The translations under genes and the position numbers were made by a program. 15,141 nt of DNA, taken from NCBI GenBank assembly GCA_910579075.1, contig CAJTSV010000093.1, forward strand, positions 1 to 15,141, read 5' to 3'. Below, piece after piece: positions 1 through 7,507 of this stretch. Below the pieces are notes generated by a model, which was not told the origin of the DNA, did not search any database, and saw only the letters and a program-made list of their open reading frames with translations. The stretch comes from an uncultured Eubacterium sp. (lineage in GTDB: Bacteria; Bacillota; Clostridia; Lachnospirales; Lachnospiraceae). Each line of letters starts with the position of its first letter. Within the stretch, counting starts at the first letter, position 1.

Positions 1-2673
1 CAGCCGCTCGGGCGGACAGCCGCAGCCGGGGAAACACTGCTTGTCTATGTCGGGCATAATACAAAGCGCACAGGCGATGCAGCAGACGTAAGCCTTGTCT
101 TTACGCAGTACCATGCCGAAGCGGCAAATGTATCACGCAGCGTCGGACTGAAAATCGGCAGGAATGAAATTACCGTGCCAAAGCTTGCTTCAACAGCCGC
201 AGAACGCGGTGGCCAGCTGTATGTGGCATATACCGGAAACAATGCTTCGGATAAATATGCCGTGCGCGTCAATGGCGGCAGCAGTATTCCGGTGCTTGAT
301 GTGACAGGAAAGACACTGTCCGAACGCAAAGCCGCGGTACGCAGCTATATCACCGAGCTGGAAGCATATGTAACCGGCATCGAATCACAGCATCAGGCTG
401 TGCATGACGGGAAAGAAAATACGAAATATGCTTATGACCAGAAGAATTGTATTTTAAATGCAACCGATATTGTCATGAAACATATGATGTATTCCATTCC
501 GGCTTCGCAGACACTTGCGGCGCTTGGAAATGGCGGGCTGGAGGAAAAGGCAGAAAAGCTGGACAATGCCTTAAAGGCCATGGAACAGATGATGGCGCTG
601 TTTTATCAGCATAAGGGCTTAAGCGACAGCACGGATGCAGCAGCAAAAGGCAGCAATGCCCTTCCGTCCCAGCATCTGAATATCCGGTATATGCGGATGT
701 TTGCAGGGGCATTTATGTATGCGGCCGGAAACCATATCGGCGTGGAGTGGGGCTCCACATCGCTGCCGGGAGCAAAGGACTGGGGCAGCTTTGGATGGGG
801 CATCTGCCATGAAATCGGCCATAACATCAACCAGGGCGCTTATGCCGTGGCAGAAGTGACAAACAACTACTTTGCACAGCTGATGAAAAGCATTAACGAA
901 AACGGGGCAACCCGCTTCCAGTATCAGAATGTATACGAAAAAGTAACGTCTAATACAAAGGGGCCTGCTTCGAATGTTGCAACGCAGCTGGCAATGTACT
1001 GGCAGCTGTACCTTGCTTATGGCACCGGTACGGATGACGCGCGCATGTATGACAGCTATCAGCAGCAGTTTGACAGCCTGTTTTTTGCCCGCGTGGACAC
1101 CTATGCAAGAAATCCGAAGAAAGCGCCAAAGGGCGAGGTTCCGTTAAGCGGGGATTCCGACCAGAAGCTGATGCGTTTAGCGTGTGCGGCAGCTGACAAA
1201 AATATCCTGGCATTTTTCGAACGCTGGGGAATGGAGCCGGATAAAGACACCATTGCTTATGCGGAAAAATACGAGAAGGAAACAAAAGCCATTTACTATG
1301 TAAACGAAGCAGTCAGAAAATACCGTACAGACAACAAAAATGAAACCGGAACAGTGCTGGATCAGGACGGCGTGCTGACGGCAGAAGCACAGGCAAAGCC
1401 GGGTACAAACCAGGTAACCGTAACGATTCGTGCAGCGAAGGACAAAGACCTGATTCACGGCTATGAGATTTCCCGCAGCTTGACGGGGAATGGAAAGCAT
1501 CAAAAGAGTGTTGTCGGATTTGTGCCGGCTGCGGAATCGGGTGATGTAACGGTATTTACCGATACGATATACGCAGTCAATAACCGGGTGATGGATTATG
1601 AAGTAAGGGCTGTGGATAAATACCTGAATTATTCGAATGCTGTGGATGCAGGATCGGTCAAAATCCAGACAGACGGCGTGCTGGACAAATCCGCATGGAC
1701 GGTGGAAACAGACATGGTTTCCGCGGACGATGTGGAAATCCCGACAGATACAGACAATCCGGACAGCGGTTATGACGGGGCCGGGCCGCAGAACGTACAG
1801 CAGGCAAAGGCGAACAGCATAGAACGGATTGCTGACGGAAAAGAGGGCGCAGACGGGACATACCGGGGAACACCAAAAGATGCCAAAAAGCCGGCGGTGA
1901 TTACGATTGACCTGCATAAAACCGAAGCAGTAACAGCGCTGAAATACAAGGGCAGTGCCGTGGCATCCATAACCGTGGAGCTCAGTGAAGACGGTACAAA
2001 GTGGAACGAAGTAAAAACGGGCTATCAGGGACTGGCAAAAGAAACAGCAGCAGATTACCATACCATCTGGTTTGACTCTGTGCAGGAATCTGCGCGGGAA
2101 GAATGGATAGGCACATACGATGCCAGGTATGTCAGGCTGAAGCTGTCTGTAACCGGAGAAATTTCCATTCAGGAAATCGAGGTCTGCGGCCCGTCCGGGG
2201 ACAATCTGGAATTTTACACAGCCGGAACCGGGCAGCAGGCGGCTGTGGGTATTTTAAAAGAAGATTTTGCATATGGAACGAAAGCGGAAGATGTGATACC
2301 AAAAGGCTCCCTGATATTTACCGGTACATACAAAGGCAATCCGGCCTACAATCTGGTTCTTTTGTATGACACACAGGGGAATGTGATTGGCGCGAAAGGC
2401 AGTGAGGTACATGCCGGACAGGTCATTTTTGCGAAGGTGCCGCAGCAGGGAAATCTGGGTGAGACATCGGACGGCACATGGGTATATTATGTGAAGCCGG
2501 GACAGTGGAAGGAAGATGACCTGAAGCAGATAAAAGGCGTGCGCGGCGAGCTGTACCGTGTCGATGATGCAAAAGAGCAGACAGGGGAACGCGTTGTCAG
2601 CGATACCATGGTTATCACGCTGCCATCTGAGCTGCCACAGATTACGCTGGAAGGAAATAAAATTCCGGATTAA
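1..2673 (+). CDS. M60-like (enhancin/mucinase type) secreted zinc metallopeptidase, 5' end outside window
   Basis: The frame is open from the first base, so the gene is partial at its 5' end; at least 890 residues lie in the window (residue 1 = bases 1-3). The zinc motif HEIGH is at residues 270-274 (bases 808-822), followed ten residues later by Glu285 (AEVTNNYF). This is the HExxH-X(8-28)-E gluzincin pattern of peptidase family M60, whose members cleave mucin-type glycoproteins outside the cell. The peptidase region spans about residues 60-430. Then come a fibronectin-III-like segment (about 466-553), an F5/8-type C (CBM32-like, sugar-binding) module (about 597-732, containing DARYVRLKL and IQEIEVCG) and a C-terminal region I do not recognise (733-890). 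No LPXTG anchor is seen. The next gene, also secreted, follows after 44 bases and is probably co-transcribed. The family is certain; mucin as the substrate is inferred from the family. Confidence 0.9.
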   Translation, partial: QPLGRTAAAGETLLVYVGHNTKRTGDAADVSLVFTQYHAEAANVSRSVGLKIGRNEITVPKLASTAAERGGQLYVAYTGNNASDKYAVRVNGGSSIPVLDVTGKTLSERKAAVRSYITELEAYVTGIESQHQAVHDGKENTKYAYDQKNCILNATDIVMKHMMYSIPASQTLAALGNGGLEEKAEKLDNALKAMEQMMALFYQHKGLSDSTDAAAKGSNALPSQHLNIRYMRMFAGAFMYAAGNHIGVEWGSTSLPGAKDWGSFGWGICHEIGHNINQGAYAVAEVTNNYFAQLMKSINENGATRFQYQNVYEKVTSNTKGPASNVATQLAMYWQLYLAYGTGTDDARMYDSYQQQFDSLFFARVDTYARNPKKAPKGEVPLSGDSDQKLMRLACAAADKNILAFFERWGMEPDKDTIAYAEKYEKETKAIYYVNEAVRKYRTDNKNETGTVLDQDGVLTAEAQAKPGTNQVTVTIRAAKDKDLIHGYEISRSLTGNGKHQKSVVGFVPAAESGDVTVFTDTIYAVNNRVMDYEVRAVDKYLNYSNAVDAGSVKIQTDGVLDKSAWTVETDMVSADDVEIPTDTDNPDSGYDGAGPQNVQQAKANSIERIADGKEGADGTYRGTPKDAKKPAVITIDLHKTEAVTALKYKGSAVASITVELSEDGTKWNEVKTGYQGLAKETAADYHTIWFDSVQESAREEWIGTYDARYVRLKLSVTGEISIQEIEVCGPSGDNLEFYTAGTGQQAAVGILKEDFAYGTKAEDVIPKGSLIFTGTYKGNPAYNLVLLYDTQGNVIGAKGSEVHAGQVIFAKVPQQGNLGETSDGTWVYYVKPGQWKEDDLKQIKGVRGELYRVDDAKEQTGERVVSDTMVITLPSELPQITLEGNKIPD

Positions 2674-2717
2674 GAAACCTGAAAATATCTTTCATGCATG
2701 AAACGGGGAAAACAGAC

Positions 2718-4052
2718 ATGAAAAAATGGATGTATACACTGCTTGCAGGCATGCTGCTCCTGTTCTGCCTGCCGCCCCTGGCGGCAAAGGCAGATGCCGG
2801 AGGGAAGCTGTCAGCAGACAGCAGCAGGAAAAATATAACCGTCACGCTGCAAAAGCCATCCGATGAACCGCAGACAATTACAGCCCTGCGGTTCTGGATG
2901 TATATCACGTTAGAGGAAGGAAGCATGCAGCAGCCTGTGTTCCGGTTTGCCGAAGAATTTACTGGCAGCACGGAATCCGGCCATGTTTCCAGCGCTGTGA
3001 TTCGAAAGCAGGGAAACGGATATGCAGCGGATATCGTCGTGGCCGTAAAAAAAGACCGGGACATTTTTCAAAATAACGGGCAGGCGGTGATTGGAACACT
3101 GTCCTTAAAGCAGCAGGGAGCATTCCGTGCACAAATCGGCCTGGCAGCAGCAGGCGGCGAAGCCAGCGGCCAGCCGCTTCTGCGCTATACCGGCAGCACC
3201 GGGCAGGAGGTGCAGGAAATTGGCATTGCAGGAGCAGATCCGCTTATTTGCGCGGTTTCGAATGACGGGACGCCGATTGACCCGTCTGATGACGGAACCA
3301 TACCGAATCTGCCAGTGACGCCGTCCCAGCCAGGCACGCCGTCCCAGCCGGGGCAGCCGCTGCCGCCGGGCAATTCCAGTTCCGGTACCGTGGATTCTGA
3401 CAACAATCCGCCGGAAGAAGAACCAGGCAGCACGGGAGATACACAGGGGACAGGCACCGCAGGAACGTTTGATAAAAAAGCGGCCCTGAAATTGACGCTT
3501 TCGGTGAAAAAGAACAGCGCCACGGTGGTCTTCCAGTGGAAAAAAGCCGCCGGGGCAGATGGTTATCAGATTTACCAGTATGACCCTGATACAGGGAAAA
3601 ACAAACGGATAAAGACGATTTTAAATGCAGATAAAATAAAGTATTCCAAACAGATGGAACCAGGCGCGGTGTATTCCTTCCGTCTTCGGGCATTCCAGGC
3701 CGGCAAAAACGGGAAGCGGACATACGGCAGGTTCAGCCCGATTGCGAGTGTGACGGCAGCACCACAGAAGGTGACTGGCGCAGCCGTAAAGCAGCTCAAG
3801 ACATCGAAGCTGTCTCTTACCTGGAAATTAAAAGGCGGTGCGGACGGTTTCCAGATATACCGCAGCACAAAAAAGAATGGCACCTATACACGCGTAAAAA
3901 CCGTAAGCAAAGGCACGGCCAGGAAATATTCCGGCCTGACTCAGACACGCGGCAGGAAATATTACTATAAAGTCAGGGCCTATGTGACAGGCGCAGACGG
4001 AAAACGTGTTTATGGGGCATTCAGCAGCAAAAAGGCGGCAGTTATCCGCTAG
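2718..4052 (+). CDS. Secreted protein with a cohesin-like N-terminal domain, Pro-rich linker and two fibronectin III-like domains
   Basis: The ATG at 2718 is preferred over the in-frame ATG at 2694. It has GGGGAA about eight bases upstream and opens a textbook signal peptide: MKKW, a hydrophobic core to about residue 21, and a likely cut after AAKA (residue 25). The protein has 444 residues. Residues about 30-180 form a beta-rich domain whose layout recalls cohesin-type domains (weak call). A Pro/Ser/Gly-rich linker (about 195-250) contains two TPSQPG repeats, encoded by an 18-bp direct repeat at 3318-3353. Two related fibronectin III-like domains follow (about 253-350 and 351-444), each with a GADGxQIY core and an arginine-rich VYSFRLRA or YYYKVRAY strand. 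There is no catalytic motif and no sortase signal. It lies 44 bases after the M60 peptidase gene, so it may be a binding or scaffolding partner at the cell surface; that role is inference. Confidence 0.8.
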   Translation: MKKWMYTLLAGMLLLFCLPPLAAKADAGGKLSADSSRKNITVTLQKPSDEPQTITALRFWMYITLEEGSMQQPVFRFAEEFTGSTESGHVSSAVIRKQGNGYAADIVVAVKKDRDIFQNNGQAVIGTLSLKQQGAFRAQIGLAAAGGEASGQPLLRYTGSTGQEVQEIGIAGADPLICAVSNDGTPIDPSDDGTIPNLPVTPSQPGTPSQPGQPLPPGNSSSGTVDSDNNPPEEEPGSTGDTQGTGTAGTFDKKAALKLTLSVKKNSATVVFQWKKAAGADGYQIYQYDPDTGKNKRIKTILNADKIKYSKQMEPGAVYSFRLRAFQAGKNGKRTYGRFSPIASVTAAPQKVTGAAVKQLKTSKLSLTWKLKGGADGFQIYRSTKKNGTYTRVKTVSKGTARKYSGLTQTRGRKYYYKVRAYVTGADGKRVYGAFSSKKAAVIR

Positions 4053-4061
4053 AAAAAGGGG

Positions 4062-4156
4062 GGGGCTGCTGCATTAAGAAAAATGATACAGGACATCGTT
4101 CGCAATTGTTCTTTGATGCGCCATCCTGTAGCTGTTTTGCTTAGTGCGGCAGCCCC
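4062..4156 (+). repeat. Long imperfect hairpin (17-bp outer stem)
   Basis: The outer arms GGGGCTGCTGCATTAAG (4062-4078) and CTTAGTGCGGCAGCCCC (4140-4156) pair along all 17 positions, with two G-U pairs on the + strand RNA. Inside, TACAGGA (4087-4093) pairs with TCCTGTA (4124-4130). No U-tract follows directly, so it is not a classic intrinsic terminator. It lies ten bases after the stop of the fibronectin-III protein gene. It may be a structured RNA, a 3'-end stabiliser or a small palindromic repeat element. Confidence 0.65.
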
Positions 4157-4220
4157 TGCAAAGTCCTGTGTGAACAATAACCTTTTTTATATTATTTTCC
4201 GCGGAATTTTCCAGTGATTC

Positions 4221-4250
4221 TTGTCAAGAGGGTATGAAGTATGGTATATT
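4221..4250 (+). promoter_or_regulatory. Sigma-A-type promoter for the cobD-hem operon
   Basis: The -35 is TTGTCA (4221-4226, 5 of 6 to consensus) and the -10 is TATATT (4245-4250, 5 of 6), with an 18-bp spacer. Transcription would start near 4257, giving a leader of about 130 bases before cobD. The palindrome TTCCGCGGAA at 4197-4206 sits 14 bp upstream of the -35 and could be an operator, but nothing else supports that. Confidence 0.6.
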
Positions 4251-4350
4251 GTAAGAATGTATGTCGGACTTTATGACAGACGGAATTCATGCGCCCGATA
4301 AAAGGCCGGAGCATGCGGGGGAGCTGATTTTTGTCCGGGGAAGGGTTACG

Positions 4351-4370
4351 GCACAGTATTTGTCCTGTGC
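4351..4370 (+). promoter_or_regulatory. Leader hairpin next to the cobD ribosome binding site
   Basis: GCACAG (4351-4356) pairs with CTGTGC (4365-4370) across an eight-base loop. The stem ends two bases before the Shine-Dalgarno AAAGGAG (4373-4379). It could influence translation start. It is short, so chance cannot be excluded. Confidence 0.35.
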
Positions 4371-4385
4371 AGAAAGGAGCGGAAT

Positions 4386-5426
4386 ATGGTTCAGCATGGA
4401 GGAAACTTATTTTTTCAAAACGCCTGTATTGATTTTTCTGCAAATATCAATTTTCTGGGAATTCCAGACACAGTCATGCAGGCAGCAAGAAGCGGCCTTG
4501 TGGCAGCAATACAGTATCCGAAGGAGCAGGATGGCACACTGAGCGGGCATGTGGCACAATGGGAAGGCGTAGAGCCGGAGCAGGTATTTTATGGAAACGG
4601 TGTTTCAGAAATCGCCCGCAGCCTTGTGCAGGTCCTGCAGCCAAAAAAAGTCCTGTTTCCCACGCCGGGATTTGAAGAATATCTGCGGCCGCTTTCGATG
4701 GCACAGTGTGAGATTTCCTATTTTTATACAAAACCGGAACAGGAGTTCCATATTCCCCTGGATGCATTTTTAGAAAGTATCACGCCGGATGTTGACCTTG
4801 TATTTTTCTGTAACCCAAGCAACCCTGCAGCAGTTTTGTATGACCGGGATTTTTTAAAAGCGGTGTTAGAAAAGTGCGTGCAGGTGCAGGCAAGGCTTGT
4901 GCTCGATGAATGCGGCCTGGATTTTGTGGAGCATGCGCCGGATATTACGATGTGTGCAGGGGATGCAGACGGGGCTTTATTCATTGTCAAGGATTTTACA
5001 AAAATGTTTGCCATGCCGGGCATCCGCCTGGCCTACGGGCTGTGTACGGACACAGAGCTGGTAAACCGCATGCATGGCGCCGTTTTGCCGGGCAGTGTTT
5101 CTGCGGTGGCGCGAAGGGCGGGAATTGCGTGCACAAAAGAACGGGATTTTGTCAATAAAACGGTGGAAGAAACAGCGAAAGAGCGCAGATGGCTGATTTC
5201 GCAGCTGGAAAGCATTGGAATTACACCGGTAAAGGGAGAAGCGAATTATATCTTTTTCAAAAGCCGTCCAAGGCTCCATGCGTTCAGCATTATGCGCGGA
5301 ATCATGCTGCGGGACTGCAGTAATTTTGAAGGCATGCCGCAGGGGTATTACCGGGCAGCCGTCCGCAGCCGGGAGGAGAACGGAAAGCTGGCAGACGTGC
5401 TGCGGCAGTGGCAGGAACAGGCGTAA
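4386..5426 (+). CDS. cobD: Threonine-phosphate decarboxylase-like PLP enzyme (CobD family)
   Basis: This is a fold-type I PLP enzyme of 346 residues, the usual CobD length. CobD decarboxylates L-threonine O-3-phosphate to (R)-1-amino-2-propanol phosphate, the linker arm of the B12 lower loop, in the cytoplasm. The N-terminus has HGGN (residues 4-7) and DFSANINFLGIP, typical of CobD rather than of plain histidinol-phosphate aminotransferase. Other marks are FYGNGVSE, CNPSNP, LDECGLDF, and the PLP lysine Lys206 in FTKMFAMPGIRLAYG. The start is set by AAAGGAG six bases upstream. It is the first gene after the 4221-4250 promoter, and hemA begins 13 bases after its stop; the tetrapyrrole neighbours favour CobD over HisC. 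A HisC-like activity remains possible because the families overlap. Confidence 0.83.
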   Translation: MVQHGGNLFFQNACIDFSANINFLGIPDTVMQAARSGLVAAIQYPKEQDGTLSGHVAQWEGVEPEQVFYGNGVSEIARSLVQVLQPKKVLFPTPGFEEYLRPLSMAQCEISYFYTKPEQEFHIPLDAFLESITPDVDLVFFCNPSNPAAVLYDRDFLKAVLEKCVQVQARLVLDECGLDFVEHAPDITMCAGDADGALFIVKDFTKMFAMPGIRLAYGLCTDTELVNRMHGAVLPGSVSAVARRAGIACTKERDFVNKTVEETAKERRWLISQLESIGITPVKGEANYIFFKSRPRLHAFSIMRGIMLRDCSNFEGMPQGYYRAAVRSREENGKLADVLRQWQEQA

Positions 5427-5439
5427 AGGCGGGGAACGG

Positions 5440-6669
5440 ATGGATATTCAGATGACAGGAATTGACCACAGCATGGCCGGGGTCAGGCTGCGTGAGCAGT
5501 TTTCGTTTACGGCTTCCCAGGCAGAACGTGCGATGCAGGAGATAAAAAAGCAGCCGGGCGTAAAGGGATGCGTTTTACTGTCGACCTGCAACCGCATGGA
5601 ACTGTATGTCAGTACAAAAGAAAGCAGCATGGACCTGCCAGGGCTGCTTTTTTCTGTGCGCAGCGTTCCCTGCGGCGGAGCGGATATCCGGCAGTATTTT
5701 AAATCAAGGCGGGGCGTGGAAGCCGCCAGGCACCTGTTTTATCTGTCTGCGGGCTTAAAATCCCGGATTCTGGGAGAAGACCAGATTCTGGCACAGGTAA
5801 AGGAAGCGGTTAAAAAGGCGAGGGAAATTTACTGCGCCGATACGCTGTTAGAGGTGCTGTTCCGCCATGCCGTGACGGCGGGAAAGGAAGTCCGTACAAA
5901 AGCACTTTCCGTGCACGCGGATTATTCGGCGGTACACTGTGCGGCGGACGGCTTAAAGAGCCAGGGTTATGTGCTGGCTGGAAAGAGGTGCCTTGTTATC
6001 GGAAACGGCACCATGGGCAAAATTGCGGCCGGGACGCTGCGTGACGAGGGGGCCCTGGTGACGGTGACCGTGCGCCAGTACCGCAGCGGCATCGTGGAAA
6101 TCCCAAAAGGATGCAGCAGAATCGATTATGGAGACCGTTACAGGCTGATACCGGAATGTGATATCATCCTTTCTGCGACAGTCAGCCCGAACCTTACTGT
6201 CCGCAAAGAGCCGCTGGCGCAGGCGCGCTCTGGCAGGCAGCGGCCGCAGATATACATAGACCTGGCAGTGCCAAGGGATATGGAAGAAGATATTGCACAG
6301 CTGGAAGGCGTCACGCTGTATGATATCGATTCGTTTCAAAATGACGGCTCATCCAGCGAAATGCAGCGCCAGAAGGAACAGGCCGGGCAGCTGCTGGAAA
6401 CAAGGCTGTCTGAATTTTTGGAATGGCAGGAATGCAGAGAGCTGGTGCCAGGCATTCACAGGACAGGCGAACGGGCGGCAAAGGATATCTGCTGGCGCAT
6501 GGGCCGCGGGCTTATGCAGTTTCCGGAAGGGGAAAGGGAAGCCATACGCGCCCTGGCAGCGGAGTGCTCGCAGAAGGTGGTCGAAAAGATGCTGTTTGCG
6601 CTGCGGGATGAGCTTGGAAGGGAAGAACTGGCCCGGTGCATGCAGGTGTGGGAACAGATGGACTTTTAG
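5440..6669 (+). CDS. hemA: Glutamyl-tRNA reductase
   Basis: HemA reduces glutamyl-tRNA(Glu) with NADPH to glutamate-1-semialdehyde, the first committed step of C5-pathway tetrapyrrole synthesis. The protein has 409 residues. The catalytic cysteine is Cys50 in STCNRMELY, the canonical position. AAGLxSxxLGEDQIL appears here as SAGLKSRILGEDQIL. The NADPH-binding loop VIGNGTMG lies near residues 185-192, DLAVPRDME is present, and the C-terminal helices form the dimerisation part. The ATG at 5440 is chosen because it opens the conserved start (MTGIDHSMAGVRLRE) and has GGCGGGGAA just upstream; the frame is open further upstream, but there it overlaps cobD. It is 13 bases from cobD, so co-translation is likely. 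The partner hemL is not in the window. Confidence 0.95.
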   Translation: MDIQMTGIDHSMAGVRLREQFSFTASQAERAMQEIKKQPGVKGCVLLSTCNRMELYVSTKESSMDLPGLLFSVRSVPCGGADIRQYFKSRRGVEAARHLFYLSAGLKSRILGEDQILAQVKEAVKKAREIYCADTLLEVLFRHAVTAGKEVRTKALSVHADYSAVHCAADGLKSQGYVLAGKRCLVIGNGTMGKIAAGTLRDEGALVTVTVRQYRSGIVEIPKGCSRIDYGDRYRLIPECDIILSATVSPNLTVRKEPLAQARSGRQRPQIYIDLAVPRDMEEDIAQLEGVTLYDIDSFQNDGSSSEMQRQKEQAGQLLETRLSEFLEWQECRELVPGIHRTGERAAKDICWRMGRGLMQFPEGEREAIRALAAECSQKVVEKMLFALRDELGREELARCMQVWEQMDF

Positions 6670-6694
6670 CAGGATTATCAATGAAGGAATAAAA

Positions 6695-6778
6695 AGGATA
6701 TAGAAGGATATAAAAGGATATAGAAGAATCGAAGGATATAAAAGGATATAGAAGAATCGAAGGATATAAAAGGATATA
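6695..6778 (+). repeat. Purine-rich tandem repeat, 28-bp period, AGGATATA core
   Basis: Seven copies of AGGATATA begin at 6695, 6705, 6715, 6733, 6743, 6761 and 6771, at spacings of 10, 10, 18, 10, 18 and 10. Two perfect copies of a 28-bp unit starting GAAGAATCG (6723-6750 and 6751-6778) are preceded by a third, half-matching copy (6695-6722). The + strand has almost no pyrimidine except T within TATA. It fills most of the gap between hemA and the dehydrogenase gene. Confidence 0.9.
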
Positions 6779-6823
6779 AAATGAAATAAAAAGAATACAG
6801 GCATAGAAAGGAATGGAGCGAAA

Positions 6824-7306
6824 ATGCCGGCAGATTTTCCAATATTTATCGATATCAGACAGAAACAAATCCTGATATTCGGAGCCGGAACAATTGCGGC
6901 CAGGCGCATGGGCATCCTGCTGGCGCATGGTGCAAAGGTTAAGGCTGCTGCCCCGCAGATAAACGAAGCAGTCTGGCAGCTGAAGGAAGCATATCCCGGG
7001 CAGCTTGGTATCAGCCAGCGTGCATACCGGATGGGAGAGATTCCGGCCGGGACGGCCTTTGTGCTTGCAGCGACAGACAGCCCGGAAGTAAATGCATGCA
7101 TCTGCCAGGAATGCCGCCAGAAACAAATCCCGGTAAACAATGCTTCGGACAGCAGCCAGTGTGATTTTTATTTTCCGGCGATTGCTGAACACGGCAGTCT
7201 GGCTGCCGGCATAGTCAGTACAGATGGAAACCATAAGAAAGTGGCAGCATTCCGAAAAAAGCTCCAGCAGCTGATGCAGGAATGCAGCCTGACAGAGGCA
7301 GAATAA
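6824..7306 (+). CDS. Precorrin-2 dehydrogenase / sirohydrochlorin ferrochelatase family (siroheme synthase N-terminal type)
   Basis: This 160-residue protein belongs to the CysG-N/Met8/SirC/YlnF family. The family oxidises precorrin-2 to sirohydrochlorin with NAD+, and some members also insert iron to make siroheme. The N-terminus shows a Rossmann loop, IFGAGTIAARRMGILLAHGA (about residues 18-37). It continues with FVLAATDSPEVN (about 85-96) and NNASDSSQCDFYFPA (about 106-120), the region that carries the catalytic aspartate in the family. SLAAGIVSTDGNHKKVAAFRKKL matches the family C-terminal strand and helix. It is near the short end of the family and has no methyltransferase domain. GGAG lies five bases before the ATG. 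It sits between hemA and hemC, as in other clostridial heme/B12 operons. Whether it also chelates metal cannot be told from sequence. Confidence 0.9.
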   Translation: MPADFPIFIDIRQKQILIFGAGTIAARRMGILLAHGAKVKAAAPQINEAVWQLKEAYPGQLGISQRAYRMGEIPAGTAFVLAATDSPEVNACICQECRQKQIPVNNASDSSQCDFYFPAIAEHGSLAAGIVSTDGNHKKVAAFRKKLQQLMQECSLTEAE

Positions 7307-7328
7307 GCAGAATGGCATAGCGGGCTGA

Positions 7329-7456
7329 GAGCAGGAAAAGCATGCCGGCATGAGCAGTACAGCCGGAATCAGGAAAAACGTACTGGCAGGAGCAGCACAG
7401 CTGGAATCAGGCATACTGGCAAGTGGAGTCTGAAAGCAGAAAAAAGCATGCTGGCA
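7329..7456 (+). repeat. Imperfect direct repeats and a palindrome in the gap before hemC
   Basis: The GAGCAGTACAGCCGGAATC copy at 7352-7373 recurs at 7390-7411 with two mismatches over 22 bases. Each copy is followed by a TACTGGCA. A second pair, GCAGGAAAAGCATGCCGGCA near 7331-7350 and a close copy ending at 7456, flanks them. CATGCCGGCATG (7341-7352) is a perfect 12-bp palindrome. No reading frame across the 201-bp gap looks like a protein. Confidence 0.6.
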
Positions 7457-7507
7457 GGCAGATACAGATATAATCAGATATATAAGAAAGAAGGGCAGGA
7501 CAGGCGC

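Larger units (their letters stand above)
4053..4385. other. Non-coding stretch between the secreted-protein genes and cobD
   Basis: No credible gene is seen in these 333 bases. They hold, in order, a 95-nt imperfect hairpin (4062-4156), an AT-rich stretch with a T6 run near 4183, the 10-bp palindrome TTCCGCGGAA at 4197-4206, a promoter (4221-4250), a leader of about 130 bases and a small hairpin just before the cobD ribosome binding site. No cobalamin-riboswitch B12 box could be recognised in the leader. Confidence 0.6.

Noticed and set aside
1177..2061. 294-residue open frame on the - strand
   Set aside because: It lies wholly inside the M60 peptidase gene, reads as Cys/Arg/Phe-rich nonsense without domains, and has no ribosome binding site; it is an antisense shadow.
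4261..4542. Possible leader peptide starting at the ATG at 4261
   Set aside because: It would begin almost at the predicted transcription start with no ribosome binding site, and overlaps the start of cobD; the sequence matches nothing I know.
6695..6778. CRISPR array
   Set aside because: The repeats are directly adjacent without unique spacers and no cas gene is nearby; it is a simple tandem repeat.
6512..7414. 300-residue - strand frame spanning the hemA end and the tandem repeat
   Set aside because: The translated repeat (ILLYPFISF-like) looks like a membrane protein only because the repeat is purine-rich on the other strand; it overlaps two real genes and shows no family match.
7469..7474. 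Separate hemC promoter at TATAAT
   Set aside because: The -10 is perfect, but at 16-18 bp upstream there is nothing like a -35 and no extended -10; it sits in an AT-rich run, so it is left uncalled.
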